From positions 1 through 44,255 of IMG/VR virus record IMGVR_UViG_3300032397_000026: DNA of 44,255 nucleotides; one strand, given 5' to 3'. The position numbers and the translations under genes were made by a program. The stretch comes from a virus. Positions 1-9,376 of the stretch are shown here, piece after piece. The notes under the pieces were generated by a model, which saw nothing but the letters and a program-made list of their open reading frames with translations, had not been told where the DNA came from and made no database searches. Position 1 is the stretch's first letter. The number at the start of each line of letters is the position of its first letter.

Positions 1-2558
1 ATTCTGGTTATTCTGGTTATTCTGGTATAAGTGGATATTCGAGTAGTGGATATTCAGGCAAAAGTGGATATTCAGGTTATGGTTCTTCGGGATATTCTGG
101 TTACGGTTTTTCAGGATATTCAGGTATAAGTGGTTTAGGAATATCAGGTTATTCTGGACTCGGAACAAGTGGTTATTCTGGAAAATCTGGCTATTCAGGA
201 TCAGGTATAAGTGGATATTCCGGGAAATCAGGTTATTCTGGTTATTCTGGATTAGGTATTTCAGGTTATAGTGGAAAATCTGGTTATTTAGGAATTTCGG
301 GATATAGTGGTTATTCAGGGTTAGATGGTATAGCAAGTTCTTCAGGATATTCTGGTGTTTCTGGGTACTCAGGATTAGCGGGATCTGCCCCTGGTTCATT
401 TGTATTTACACAGTCAACACCTTCGGATACTTGGGTAGTAATACATGGTTTTGGCATAAGAGAAGTTATAGTTCAAACTTATGTTCCATTGGGTGATAAT
501 CCAGAACAAATAATTCCAGATTTAATTACTTTAGACACGGTTGATGCCTGTACTATTGTATTTTCTACTAATAGGACTGGATATGCTGTTATATCTTCAG
601 GAACAGGACTTTCAGGTTATTCTGGTATTGGGATTTCTGGTTATTCTGGAATTTTGGGATACAGTGGGTATTCATCCTATAGTGGTTTATCGGGTTATTC
701 CGGGAGGGGTTATTCAGGTTACTCTGGGTCTGGTGTTTCTGGTTATTCAGGTTTAGGATATAGTGGTTATTCAGGTACTAGTGGATATAGTTCTAAATCG
801 GGATATTCAGGGTATAGTTCTAAATCAGGATATTCAGGATATTCGGCAGAAAGTCCTGGTGAATCTGGTTACTCTGGTATAAGTGGTTATAGTTCTAAAT
901 CTGGATATTCAGGATATTCTGCAGAAAGTCCTGGGCCCTCTGGTTATTCAGGTTATAGTTCTGATTCCGGTTATTCAGGCTTAAGCGGATATAGTTCAGA
1001 TTCTGGTTATTCTGGCATAAGTGGTTATTTAGGAATTTCTGGTTATTCAGGTTTAGGTATTTCTGGTTATTCTGGGAAAAGTGGTTACTCGGGAGTTTCT
1101 GGATATTCTGGTAAAAGTGGTTATTCAGGAATTTCTGGTTATTCCTCAATCGGAACTTCCGGGTATTCAGGGGTTGGATATTCTGGGATTGGGATTTCTG
1201 GATATTCAGGAAGTGGGATTTCAGGATATTCAGGGTTATCGGGTTATTCTGGTAAAAGTGGATACAGTGGTTACTCAGGAATTTCTGGCTACTCAGGAGA
1301 AGGTATCTCGGGTTATGGTGGAATTTCGGGTTATTCTGGAATAAGTGGATATTCTGGAATTTCAGGTTTTTCTAGTAGAAGCGGATACAGCGGAATTTCC
1401 GGTTATTCAGGAATTTCCGGTTATTCAGGAATTTCTGGTTATTCAGGAATTTCCGGTTATTCAGGAATAAGTGGTTATTCAGGATGGTCTGGTAAAAGTG
1501 GATACAGTGGAATTTCCGGTTACTCAGGAATTTCTGGCTATAGTTCTAAATCAGGATACTCAGGAATTTCAGGTTATTCAGGAATTTCAGGTTATTCAGG
1601 AATTTCTGGTTATTCAGGATGGTCTGGTAAAAGTGGATATAGTGGAATTTCTGGATATTCGGGAGTTGCTCCTGGTTTTTATATATTTACACAATCAAGT
1701 ATATCAAAAATTTGGGTTGTTAATCACAATCTTGGTATAAGAGAAGTTATCGTACAAATTTACGCACCAGAGGGAGTTGGTAGCACTTATCAAATAATTG
1801 CAGAGTCTATTGTTTTAAATACTATAAATCAATGTACTATTACACTTTTTACTGCTAGAACTGGTTATGCTGTTATATCCTGTGGAACAGCAGGTGTAAC
1901 AGGACAATCAGGACAATCAGGATATTCTAGTATAGGTACATCCGGTTATTCAGGAAAATCTGGTTATTCAGGACAGAATCCTGGAGTATCAGGATATTCT
2001 GGTTATTCAGGAGTTGGATTTTCTGGTTTAGGTATAAGTGGTTATTCCGGAAAATCAGGATATTCCAGTTTGGGGGGCTCAGGCTATTCTGGAAAATCTG
2101 GTTATTCAGGAGTTGGATTTTCTGGTTTAGGTATAAGTGGTTATTCCGGAAAATCAGGATATTCCAGTTTGGGTGGATCAGGTTATTCTGGAAAATCTGG
2201 ATATTCTGGAGTTGGATTTTCTGGTTTAGGTATAAGCGGTTATTCCGGAAAATCTGGATATTCTGGCGCCGCGGGTAGTGGTGGAGTAAGTAATGCTGTT
2301 GATGAAATAACAGCGGCTGATACAATAGTTATAACGAATCATGTGGTACGTTTAAGCGGATCCACAAGAATTAATACAATAAATTTTTCAACCCCTTTAG
2401 TTGGTGATTCATTTCAACTTATTCTTGTACCTACAGTAGCTGTACCAACAGGAACAGCCGGAAATATACAACAGGCTTCGGTTATGGCAGCAAATAGAGG
2501 ATATTTATTAATATATTTAGTTTTAACTGCTAAATGGCATTTTGTTGGATTAATTTAA
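1..2558 (+). CDS. Collagen-like tail fibre protein, 5' end outside the window
   Basis: The reading frame (codons starting at base 3) is open from the window edge to TAA at 2556-2558, so the true start lies upstream. Most of the protein is Gly-X-Y triplets, typically GYS/GIS/GKS, with Ser in the Y position, as in collagen-like phage fibres; two- to three-residue interruptions break the phase. Two copies of a globular beta domain interrupt the helix (about bases 390-606 and 1665-1890). They share the pattern WVV-H-GIREVIVQ ... CTI-F-RTGYAVIS, a fold seen in phage fibre proteins. The C-terminal 95 residues form a separate beta-rich tip ending in KWHFVGLI. It is probably a trimeric host-binding fibre on the baseplate. 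The next gene is also collagen-like and starts 9 bases downstream. Class assignment is confident; receptor and exact position are unknown. Confidence 0.85.
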   Translation, partial: SGYSGYSGISGYSSSGYSGKSGYSGYGSSGYSGYGFSGYSGISGLGISGYSGLGTSGYSGKSGYSGSGISGYSGKSGYSGYSGLGISGYSGKSGYLGISGYSGYSGLDGIASSSGYSGVSGYSGLAGSAPGSFVFTQSTPSDTWVVIHGFGIREVIVQTYVPLGDNPEQIIPDLITLDTVDACTIVFSTNRTGYAVISSGTGLSGYSGIGISGYSGILGYSGYSSYSGLSGYSGRGYSGYSGSGVSGYSGLGYSGYSGTSGYSSKSGYSGYSSKSGYSGYSAESPGESGYSGISGYSSKSGYSGYSAESPGPSGYSGYSSDSGYSGLSGYSSDSGYSGISGYLGISGYSGLGISGYSGKSGYSGVSGYSGKSGYSGISGYSSIGTSGYSGVGYSGIGISGYSGSGISGYSGLSGYSGKSGYSGYSGISGYSGEGISGYGGISGYSGISGYSGISGFSSRSGYSGISGYSGISGYSGISGYSGISGYSGISGYSGWSGKSGYSGISGYSGISGYSSKSGYSGISGYSGISGYSGISGYSGWSGKSGYSGISGYSGVAPGFYIFTQSSISKIWVVNHNLGIREVIVQIYAPEGVGSTYQIIAESIVLNTINQCTITLFTARTGYAVISCGTAGVTGQSGQSGYSSIGTSGYSGKSGYSGQNPGVSGYSGYSGVGFSGLGISGYSGKSGYSSLGGSGYSGKSGYSGVGFSGLGISGYSGKSGYSSLGGSGYSGKSGYSGVGFSGLGISGYSGKSGYSGAAGSGGVSNAVDEITAADTIVITNHVVRLSGSTRINTINFSTPLVGDSFQLILVPTVAVPTGTAGNIQQASVMAANRGYLLIYLVLTAKWHFVGLI
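2011..2262 (+). repeat. 99-base tandem repeat inside the collagen-like fibre gene
   Basis: Near-identical units begin at about 2011, 2110 and 2209, each 99 bases or 33 codons, giving two full copies and a partial third. Each encodes a GVGFSGLGISGYSGKS-type block. The near-identity at synonymous sites, compared with the freely varying codons in the rest of the triplet region, points to recent tandem duplication. Confidence 0.8.
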
Positions 2559-2567
2559 GGAGATAAA

Positions 2568-5135
2568 TTGGATATAGAGGGAAAATTAAAATTTTATAAC
2601 TCAGATGGATCCGGATTTTATACTACTTTATCTAGAGAACTAGCTATTGCTTCTAGTTTTGCTATCTATTTTCCTAATTTAAGCGGAATTTTAGCAATTA
2701 CAGAGGGGTCTCAGGCTTTTACGGGGAAGACAGGATATAATGGATTAGTTATTACTCCAAATACCGGGGCAATTACTACGGGGTCCTGGCATGGAACAAC
2801 CATTGATCCTACACATGGTGGAACAGGAATTGCTAATAATGTTTTATCTACTCTTACAATTTCTGGATCTTATCCTACTATTTTTACGGTAACGGCATCT
2901 ACTAATGTTACTTTTCCTATAACAGGTAAATTAGCGACATTAGCAGGAACAGAAATTTTTACGAATAAAACTTTCGATACTGCTGGAACAGGGAATGTTT
3001 TTAGAATAAATGGTAATCAAATTACGGCAGTTACTGGGACTGGAAATACAGCAGTATTGTCAACTTCTCCTACTATATCTGGAAATGTCGGTTTTTCAGC
3101 CGGTGCTGGACGTACTGTATATTTGAAAGCATCAGAGATTTCTAATACTTATACATTAACTCTTCCATCTGAGGTAGGTAGTTCAGGGACTTATCTTAAA
3201 AACACGGGAAGTGGTGTACTAGCTTGGGATACTTCTACTAGCGTACCAGGATACTCAGGATACTCAGGATACTCAGGATACTCAGGTGTTGGTATTCGGG
3301 GTGTATCAGGATACTCGGGTATTGGCGGAGGTGGAATATCAGGTTATTCTGGAAAATCTGGATATTCTGGAATTGGTATATCAGGATACTCAGGTATTGG
3401 CGGAGGTGGAATATCAGGTTATTCTGGAAAATCTGGATATTCTGGAATTGGTATATCAGGATACTCAGGTAGTGGGGGAGGTGGAATTGGTGGCACAGGA
3501 ATTAAAACTCAAGGTGGTACTATTATAAATCCTACAGGTGCTATAAATGTAATTGTATGGTATGCACCTTATGTATGTACGGTAACTAATGTAAGAGGTT
3601 ATAGAATTGGTGGTACTGCAGCTATAATTAATGCTCGAAAAAATGGTACAAGCAATCATTTAGCAACGGCTTTGTCTTTATCTTCAGCTGATACGTGGAT
3701 GGATGGGAGTACGGTTGAACCAACTACTGCAACTTATGCAATAGGTGATAAATTAGAAATTATGGTTATATCCCAAACGGGGAATCCTACTCAGGTATCT
3801 ATTCAGGTTGACTTTAACGTTTCAGGTTTAGGCGGAGTATCCGGTTATTCTGGGTACTCAGGAGGTGGTGGAGGCGGATTATCCGGTTATTCTGGAATTC
3901 GGGGTATATCAGGATACTCAGGTAGTGGTGGAGGCGGATTATCCGGTTATTCTGGGTACTCAGGAGGTGGGGGAGGGGGTATATCCGGTTATTCTGGAAT
4001 TCGGGGTATATCAGGATACTCAGGTAGTGGTGGAGGCGGATTATACGGTTGGGCTGATGTCAGATCTTACGGAGCAACTACTGATAATTTAACAACGGGA
4101 TTTAATGCTGCAATTACAGCTGGGGAGAAGTTTATTTACATACCATCAGGAATATGGACGAGTACTGGACAACTGTTAACTGCTAGCGGATTACACATTG
4201 GTGCGGCAGGAAAAGACCAAACAATTATTAATTCAACTTATCCAGGGGTTGTTTTTCAAGGTTATGGAGTAAATAGATCAAACATTACAATTTCAGATTT
4301 AGCTGTAAATTGTAATAGCATAGCAGGTAGTATGGTAACTTATTTTGAAAATGCAATCTATGATAATATCACTATAAAAGACTGTCATTTTTATGGCGCA
4401 AAGTCAACTCTTCTTTTTATAGCAGGATCAAATCATAAAATTTTAGATAATATAGTAGATGGTCTGACTCAGGCTGCATTTTCTTGTGGTATATGGATTC
4501 GTAATGGTTCTTATAATTTAGTTCGTGGAAATACAGTAAAAAATGTGGCTAATAATGGAATTGCCCTTATGGGCACACTAAGTTATTCAATAGTCGATGG
4601 TAACATATTGTATGGTAATCATAGACTTGACAGTGGTCCACCTGCGTATGCTGAGGGTGGTCAATTAGCGATTTACGATGAAAGTGGTCTTACTTATTCT
4701 AATATAATTAGTAATAATAATATATCAGATGGTGGAGCTTATGCAGCGGGTATGGAGATAGATGGATATAACTCTATAATAACAGGAAACATTGTTCATA
4801 GTAATGAGCATTCAGGAATTTCATACCATCAGGCAGGGGGTTCTGCGAATTCTACACATAGTATTATTAGTAATAATATAGTTTATAATAACGGTAAATT
4901 GGGGCAGATTCGTCCAGGAATATGGGTATGGGGGAATCCTACTTATTTTATACTTAATGGAAATATTTGCTATGATACAAGAAATGTAGGCAGTAAAACT
5001 CAAAGTTACGGGATACTAGTTGATGCTGGTAGTAATTACTATGTTGTAACAAATAATGTATTAACAGGAAATGCTACTGGATCGTTAGATGATAATGGTG
5101 GAATAAATAAGCAGGTAGCTCATAATATAGTGTAA
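2568..5135 (+). CDS. Collagen-like tail fibre/tailspike with C-terminal parallel beta-helix
   Basis: An 855-residue protein starting at TTG 2568, preceded by AAGGAGAT. Residues 1-225 are a phage-fibre head region with phrases such as GGTGIANN and TNKTFDTAGTGN, typical of fibre repeats. Three GYSG-rich, Gly-rich collagen-like blocks (about 228-310, 420-445 and 450-495) surround a beta-sandwich module (about 312-420). From about residue 498 the sequence becomes a right-handed beta-helix: it opens with the DVRSYGAT signature of pectate-lyase-3 proteins and has many short N-I-I-S-N-N turns. That fold is used by tailspike depolymerases, so a polysaccharide-binding or -cleaving role is likely, but no catalytic residues can be assigned by eye. 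It sits between another collagen-like fibre and a glycosidase-like protein, so the cluster is host-recognition gear. Confidence 0.8.
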   Translation: MDIEGKLKFYNSDGSGFYTTLSRELAIASSFAIYFPNLSGILAITEGSQAFTGKTGYNGLVITPNTGAITTGSWHGTTIDPTHGGTGIANNVLSTLTISGSYPTIFTVTASTNVTFPITGKLATLAGTEIFTNKTFDTAGTGNVFRINGNQITAVTGTGNTAVLSTSPTISGNVGFSAGAGRTVYLKASEISNTYTLTLPSEVGSSGTYLKNTGSGVLAWDTSTSVPGYSGYSGYSGYSGVGIRGVSGYSGIGGGGISGYSGKSGYSGIGISGYSGIGGGGISGYSGKSGYSGIGISGYSGSGGGGIGGTGIKTQGGTIINPTGAINVIVWYAPYVCTVTNVRGYRIGGTAAIINARKNGTSNHLATALSLSSADTWMDGSTVEPTTATYAIGDKLEIMVISQTGNPTQVSIQVDFNVSGLGGVSGYSGYSGGGGGGLSGYSGIRGISGYSGSGGGGLSGYSGYSGGGGGGISGYSGIRGISGYSGSGGGGLYGWADVRSYGATTDNLTTGFNAAITAGEKFIYIPSGIWTSTGQLLTASGLHIGAAGKDQTIINSTYPGVVFQGYGVNRSNITISDLAVNCNSIAGSMVTYFENAIYDNITIKDCHFYGAKSTLLFIAGSNHKILDNIVDGLTQAAFSCGIWIRNGSYNLVRGNTVKNVANNGIALMGTLSYSIVDGNILYGNHRLDSGPPAYAEGGQLAIYDESGLTYSNIISNNNISDGGAYAAGMEIDGYNSIITGNIVHSNEHSGISYHQAGGSANSTHSIISNNIVYNNGKLGQIRPGIWVWGNPTYFILNGNICYDTRNVGSKTQSYGILVDAGSNYYVVTNNVLTGNATGSLDDNGGINKQVAHNIV
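3321..3470 (+). repeat. 75-base tandem repeat in fibre gene
   Basis: Two almost identical 75-base units (3321-3395 and 3396-3470) encode IGGGGISGYSGKSGYSGIG-like 25-residue blocks. They are in-frame length-variable repeats of the second fibre gene. Confidence 0.75.
3885..4042 (+). repeat. 102-base direct repeat in fibre gene
   Basis: The stretch starting GGTTATTCTGGAATTCGG at 3885 recurs at 3987, an offset of 102 bases or 34 codons. It again ends in a Gly-rich GSGGGG linker, just before the beta-helix domain. In-frame duplication. Confidence 0.7.
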
Positions 5136-5182
5136 TTGGAAAGTTAAAAAGAGTACTATTTTTTCAGGTCATAATGGGACGG

Positions 5183-5212
5183 TTGACAGGATATAAATAG
5201 AAAATCTATAAC
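5183..5212 (+). promoter_or_regulatory. Candidate sigma-70 promoter in the fibre cluster
   Basis: TTGACA (5183-5188), an 18-base spacer, and TATAAC (5207-5212) give a near-consensus promoter in one of the few long gaps of the late region. Transcripts would carry a leader of about 130 bases before the 1119-residue protein. It is inferred from sequence only. A small inverted repeat (ATAGA-AAA-TCTAT, 5197-5209) overlaps the -10 box. Confidence 0.45.
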
Positions 5213-5347
5213 GTTAAGTCGTGCTACGGAGCTGTAACTAACTACCAGACTTTGGATAGGAAATAATGAAACTACCTATAGAAACTACAAATCTAGACTA
5301 ACTGATAAAGTCCCTGTAAACACTAACTTAAAGGAGAAGGTGTAACT
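5213..5347 (+). other. Untranslated leader with small hairpins
   Basis: No credible ORF is present between 5136 and 5347. Small stem-loops are visible: ATAGG (5256-5260) with CCTAT (5275-5279), and GACT (5296-5299) with AGTC (5309-5312). The gap ends in AAGGAGAAGGTGTAAC directly before the TTG start at 5348. It could be a 5' leader that tunes translation, or merely a recombination scar between fibre genes. No known riboswitch or intron core was recognised. Confidence 0.3.
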
Positions 5348-8300
5348 TTGAATTGGAATAATATTGAATATGTAAATCTTGAAACATTACCCCCTATTAA
5401 ATTAATTACTTCATATTTTATTGTAGTCTATGACAGTAGATATACTGGACCTAATCTTACAAATATAAATATAGATACTACATGGTTTTCTGAACATGGT
5501 GTAGCAAGTACCACACTACAAGCAAATGTTATTATACCTAATCATTGGGTTACTCCTACTGAAGTAACTAAGACAGAAATGGATATAGCGGAAGCCCTTG
5601 TTACTTCTCATAAAAGCAAAAATCTATACTATGCGTTAGGGTTGCCTGGCCCTGAGTTAGCTACAACACAGGATTTTTTTAATGAGTTCGTAGCACGTGG
5701 GATGCTTCCAGGAATTAATGATAGTTATCTTTTTTATATACAAGAAGAAGTAGGCCCTGATTGGTTAAGTGATGATAGTTGGGGAGGTGTTACCTATTAT
5801 AATGATACGTTAACTCGCTTTTCCAATATTATCAATTGGGTAAAGACACAAGTTGGTGATCATCCAATGATATTTTTTATGTCACCAGTATTATCAAATA
5901 TAGGTTATGGACTACCCCTATCTCCTACAAACTTTTCTACTCATTATAAAGCTTGGTTAGATGATTTGGGTGATGCAGTTGGTGTCAGTGCTATTCCAAC
6001 AGATTTAATAACGTCTGTGTTTTTAGTGGATTATGGTTATTCTGGAGCGAATGATCCTCAGATCAGTATTGATGCTAAGTGGTTCTCAGAACACGGCATA
6101 GCAAGTTTAGTAAATACTTCTAACATGCTAACGCAACAGGATAATTCTCAGTCCAGATTAGATATAATAGCTGCAACTGCTACTGCACATCGTAATTATA
6201 ATTTATATTATGCAACAAGTTTAGCTTCTCAAGCAGGCCAATCTTATGATGGAGAATGGTTTGGTTGTAGTGTTGGCAACTGGCCTACCGTTAGAACAAA
6301 TATGAAGAATCATGCTCGTGAATCTTATGACTTATATATCGCTCAAAGTATACTCCCAGGGATTAACGGAAGTTATCATGTATATATTGATCTTGAGTTT
6401 TGGTTAGATGGTTTTGGCACAGCCTCATATTATGATAGGACATTAGATTTATGGACTGTTATTATTAATGAACTTTATCCTCTAATGCCCAACCCAGGTA
6501 CTAATAAAATGGTAGTGTTTTTCTCCCCCTTTATAGGTAGTGTTAGTGGTAGTACGACGGTTCTTACTACATATTATCGTAATTGGTTAGAGGCTTTAGG
6601 TACAGCAGTAAATTTATCGTCGAGGTCGCCGAATTTAAAGTTGGTATCTATGTTACAAGATGGAGTAGGAGTGAATCCTTCGAGGAGACCTGGTGAATCT
6701 TCATATACAGCAATGCAAAACTTTATGCACGCTCATTATACAGCATGTTCTACTACATTTGGGTCAGATATTGTTGGTAAGGTAAATATGGAACTATTTA
6801 GAATAGATGATGGAGTTTATACTCACGCTTCTATTGATAGTATCTCTACTTTACTTTTAGTTCATGCTCCGCATTCAGTGGATAATGTGGGAGCTGCTTT
6901 TGCGTGGCATCCTTATACTGGAAAGGCAGACTTTATAAATGGTTATCATTTATATTACTCGGGCCCTGCCGATTTAAAATTAGTATCAGCAGTACAAGAT
7001 GGTGTTGGAAGTTGGACATATCTATCTACAGGTAATCAATATAGTGATGTTCTCGCTTATTTATCAGCTCATTATACTGCTTGTTCAACTACAAAACATG
7101 GTACTAATATAATTGGCAGAGTAAACCCTGAAATATTTAGAGCTGTTTTTACTACTATGCCAGCTACATCTTGTATTAAAGATGGACATTATCAAATACT
7201 TACTCTTGGGGAAACTCCACAATTTACTACATTTGGGTCAGCTACTTCAAATACAGTTGCTCTTCCGTTTATATCCTATACATCAGGAAGTGGTACTGGA
7301 ACGGTCAGAGATATAACAGATTTTATAACTGCAGAATTTGACACAGGTATACAAACACCTGTGAAAGATCAACTGATTGCAGAGGCTGCTTATACAGATA
7401 ATATATTTGGACCTTCTTGGGCTTGGTTTGACTGGCATGGTCTTACTACCTTTATGGATTCTTATCATACATACTACAGTGGGGGCAGTGGATTAGTGGG
7501 TTATGCTTTTGGATGTGCTAAAGATGATTACTTATATCTGGCTCCTTGTTATAATGCGGATTATTCTAGCGTTCACGGTAATTTTGTAAGGTATAGAATT
7601 AGCGGTTCAATAGATGATCCTAGTTCATGGGAATTTTTTGATGGTAATATTAATCCTCTTTATGCTAAAGGCTTTCATGGATCGGTAGCAGCAGGAGATT
7701 ATATTTATTATGCCCCTTTATGGAGCAATAAAAGTACAAATACAGTTAGTGGTAATGTGGCGAGATATAATACAACAACTGCTTTTACTTCTGCTTCAAG
7801 TTGGGAGGTTGTAGATATATCTACTTTTCCTGGAAGATCAGATTGGAAAGGGTTTATAGGAAATGTTTATGACGGAAGATATGTTTATTTTGTTCCCTAT
7901 GGTGTTGCAGTTGTAGCTGAAGAGTTACAGCATGGAAAAACAGCAAGATATGATACGACTTCTATTTATCCATTTACAGATGTTCGTTCTTGGCAGTTTT
8001 TTGATCTTACTTCAATAGTTCATCATTCTCCTCCCATAATAAGTAATAATTTAAAAGGTTATCAGTTAGGTTGCTATGATGGCAGTAGGTATATTTATTA
8101 TGCTCCAAATTCCAACTCTCCGTTTATATATCATGGTAATGTAGTAAGGTATGATACCACCCTTTCGTTTGATTCTGAACTTTCTTGGGATGTAATTAAT
8201 CTACGTAGTATTAATTTAGAATATGCTGGTTTTTGTGGTTGTGTCAAGGGAGGTAACTATATATACTTTGTTCAGAATTATAATGGAACTGGATCTAATT

Positions 8301-8707
8301 TAGTTGCTCGTTATAATACTTTAAGTGATTTTACAAACCCGGCATCTTGGCAATTTATAGATATAAGTACTCTTGGGTCTTTTGGAGGCTATGCCGGTAT
8401 AGCTTATGATGGAATTTCCTGTGTATATTTGGCTCCTGATTTTAATTTATCCTTACCCGATCCTTATATGAATAGTATTGTAGCAAAGCATGATGTTAAC
8501 TTTGATATTGATGAAGGATGGGAGTTTATGGATATGGCTAATAAAGATTCTCATTTAGTGGGGCATTATGGCGTAGTTTATGAGGATGAAAAATTATTTT
8601 TTATTAGTGTTCATCAGCATACATCTGTGGCAAGCGGGTGGATTTCAAGATATAATTTAAGTGAAATACCAGTACTTGTTATGAGTTTTATGATGAGTAA
8701 TAACTAA
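5348..8707 (+). CDS. Large tail protein: duplicated DUF4434-like glycosidase halves plus seven-repeat beta-propeller
   Basis: A 1119-residue protein starting at TTG 5348 behind GGAGAAGGTGTAAC. Two related N-half modules (about 15-205 and 219-428) share WFSEHG(V/I)AS, LYYA, LPGIN-SY and FFSP/FFMSP patterns. Two C-half modules follow (about 429-540 and 541-714), each opening with LKLVS-QDGVG and ending in YH-YYSG. QDGVG is typical of DUF4434-type TIM-barrel proteins, so the order is a-a'-b-b'. From about 716 to 1115 there are seven repeats built on G-(A/F)-(G)-...-YDG-YIY-AP ... ARYDT ... SWEFxD, fitting a seven-bladed beta-propeller. The role is inferred: carbohydrate binding or hydrolysis at the cell surface, next to two fibre genes. 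The glycosidase relation is moderate; the propeller count is read directly. Confidence 0.65.
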   Translation: MNWNNIEYVNLETLPPIKLITSYFIVVYDSRYTGPNLTNINIDTTWFSEHGVASTTLQANVIIPNHWVTPTEVTKTEMDIAEALVTSHKSKNLYYALGLPGPELATTQDFFNEFVARGMLPGINDSYLFYIQEEVGPDWLSDDSWGGVTYYNDTLTRFSNIINWVKTQVGDHPMIFFMSPVLSNIGYGLPLSPTNFSTHYKAWLDDLGDAVGVSAIPTDLITSVFLVDYGYSGANDPQISIDAKWFSEHGIASLVNTSNMLTQQDNSQSRLDIIAATATAHRNYNLYYATSLASQAGQSYDGEWFGCSVGNWPTVRTNMKNHARESYDLYIAQSILPGINGSYHVYIDLEFWLDGFGTASYYDRTLDLWTVIINELYPLMPNPGTNKMVVFFSPFIGSVSGSTTVLTTYYRNWLEALGTAVNLSSRSPNLKLVSMLQDGVGVNPSRRPGESSYTAMQNFMHAHYTACSTTFGSDIVGKVNMELFRIDDGVYTHASIDSISTLLLVHAPHSVDNVGAAFAWHPYTGKADFINGYHLYYSGPADLKLVSAVQDGVGSWTYLSTGNQYSDVLAYLSAHYTACSTTKHGTNIIGRVNPEIFRAVFTTMPATSCIKDGHYQILTLGETPQFTTFGSATSNTVALPFISYTSGSGTGTVRDITDFITAEFDTGIQTPVKDQLIAEAAYTDNIFGPSWAWFDWHGLTTFMDSYHTYYSGGSGLVGYAFGCAKDDYLYLAPCYNADYSSVHGNFVRYRISGSIDDPSSWEFFDGNINPLYAKGFHGSVAAGDYIYYAPLWSNKSTNTVSGNVARYNTTTAFTSASSWEVVDISTFPGRSDWKGFIGNVYDGRYVYFVPYGVAVVAEELQHGKTARYDTTSIYPFTDVRSWQFFDLTSIVHHSPPIISNNLKGYQLGCYDGSRYIYYAPNSNSPFIYHGNVVRYDTTLSFDSELSWDVINLRSINLEYAGFCGCVKGGNYIYFVQNYNGTGSNLVARYNTLSDFTNPASWQFIDISTLGSFGGYAGIAYDGISCVYLAPDFNLSLPDPYMNSIVAKHDVNFDIDEGWEFMDMANKDSHLVGHYGVVYEDEKLFFISVHQHTSVASGWISRYNLSEIPVLVMSFMMSNN

Positions 8708-8714
8708 GGAGACT

Positions 8715-9200
8715 ATGGCAAATTTTAAAACCATTTATTTACCATATAATAAAACAGGAGAAACAGGATTATATGGCAGAATAATTCAGTTAGCTACTGG
8801 ATTTTTGTTAGATAATATCGATGGCATATTTAGAGCAGTTCCTGTATTATTTGATATTCCTACTATAGAAATTATTCAGGCTCCATCAGTTTATATGATT
8901 AGTGAGAACAGAACAGTTTGGGCAGATGGAGAATATCAGGCTTATGGATATGATAGTATAAACTATTTATTTGCAGGTGCTACTATATTTATTTTAAATG
9001 ATATTGAAGTTTCTCAGGCAACTTTACTCCAATATATGGAAATACTAAAAAAGATAGAGGAAGGCAACTGGGAATTAGTAGGAAATAAATGGATTTATTA
9101 CGATACAAATGGATCGACAGTTTTGATGGAATTTAATGTTAAAGATTCTGTAGGTAATCCTTCTATGACGAGTATCTTTAAGAGAGAAAGGATAATTTAG
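8715..9200 (+). CDS. Fibre-associated structural protein of unknown function
   Basis: 161 residues, ATG with AGGAG eight bases upstream. The C-terminal part (about 115-160) has the form WELVGNKWIYYDTNGSTVL then a phenylalanine- and lysine-rich ending (SIFKRERII). That arrangement is familiar from small phage tail proteins encoded next to fibres. The N-terminal half has no motif I can name. The stop codon overlaps the GTG of the next small gene, so the two are likely translated together. Probably a tail or fibre attachment component; function not established. Confidence 0.65.
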   Translation: MANFKTIYLPYNKTGETGLYGRIIQLATGFLLDNIDGIFRAVPVLFDIPTIEIIQAPSVYMISENRTVWADGEYQAYGYDSINYLFAGATIFILNDIEVSQATLLQYMEILKKIEEGNWELVGNKWIYYDTNGSTVLMEFNVKDSVGNPSMTSIFKRERII

Positions 9201-9361
9201 TGTCTTCTGTTCTGGTTAAGGGATTTGGAGTGGATAGTGCTATTCTGGTAAAGGGGTTTGGTAGACTCGGTGAAGTGCTAGGTGGACTTATTGTTAAAGT
9301 AGTGTATGTTTTTAGCTTAATTACAAGATTTTTAAATCTCAAAAGTCAACCACCATCATAG
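9200..9361 (+). CDS. Small tail-region protein with duplicated VLVKGFG motif
   Basis: A 53-codon frame starts at GTG 9200, sharing its G with the TAG stop of the preceding gene, and ends at TAG 9359-9361. The N terminus carries a tandem motif, VLVKGFGVDS then ILVKGFGR, followed by a short hydrophobic stretch and a basic tail. Short proteins with repeated L-V-x-G-(F/L)-G motifs occur beside fibre genes of other phages. AGAGAAAGGA upstream can serve as ribosome binding site. No function is known. Confidence 0.6.
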   Translation: MSSVLVKGFGVDSAILVKGFGRLGEVLGGLIVKVVYVFSLITRFLNLKSQPPS

Positions 9362-9376
9362 AAGGGAAGATGTAAT

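Noticed and set aside
1-2300. CRISPR-like appearance of the short repeats
   Set aside because: Repeats are degenerate, in frame, without constant spacers or palindromic units; they encode collagen-like triplets.
895-2325. Long open frames on the minus strand opposite the fibre repeats
   Set aside because: They mirror the GGT/TCA/TAT codon bias of the GYSG repeats, give Asn/Leu/Gln-rich low-complexity products, and lack ribosome binding sites.
1-5135. Diversity-generating retroelement target in the fibre genes
   Set aside because: No reverse transcriptase and no template repeat with adenine-specific differences in the window.
5136-5347. Group I intron in the fibre cluster
   Set aside because: Small hairpins exist but no P7/P3 core pattern was found, and the flanking genes are complete on both sides.
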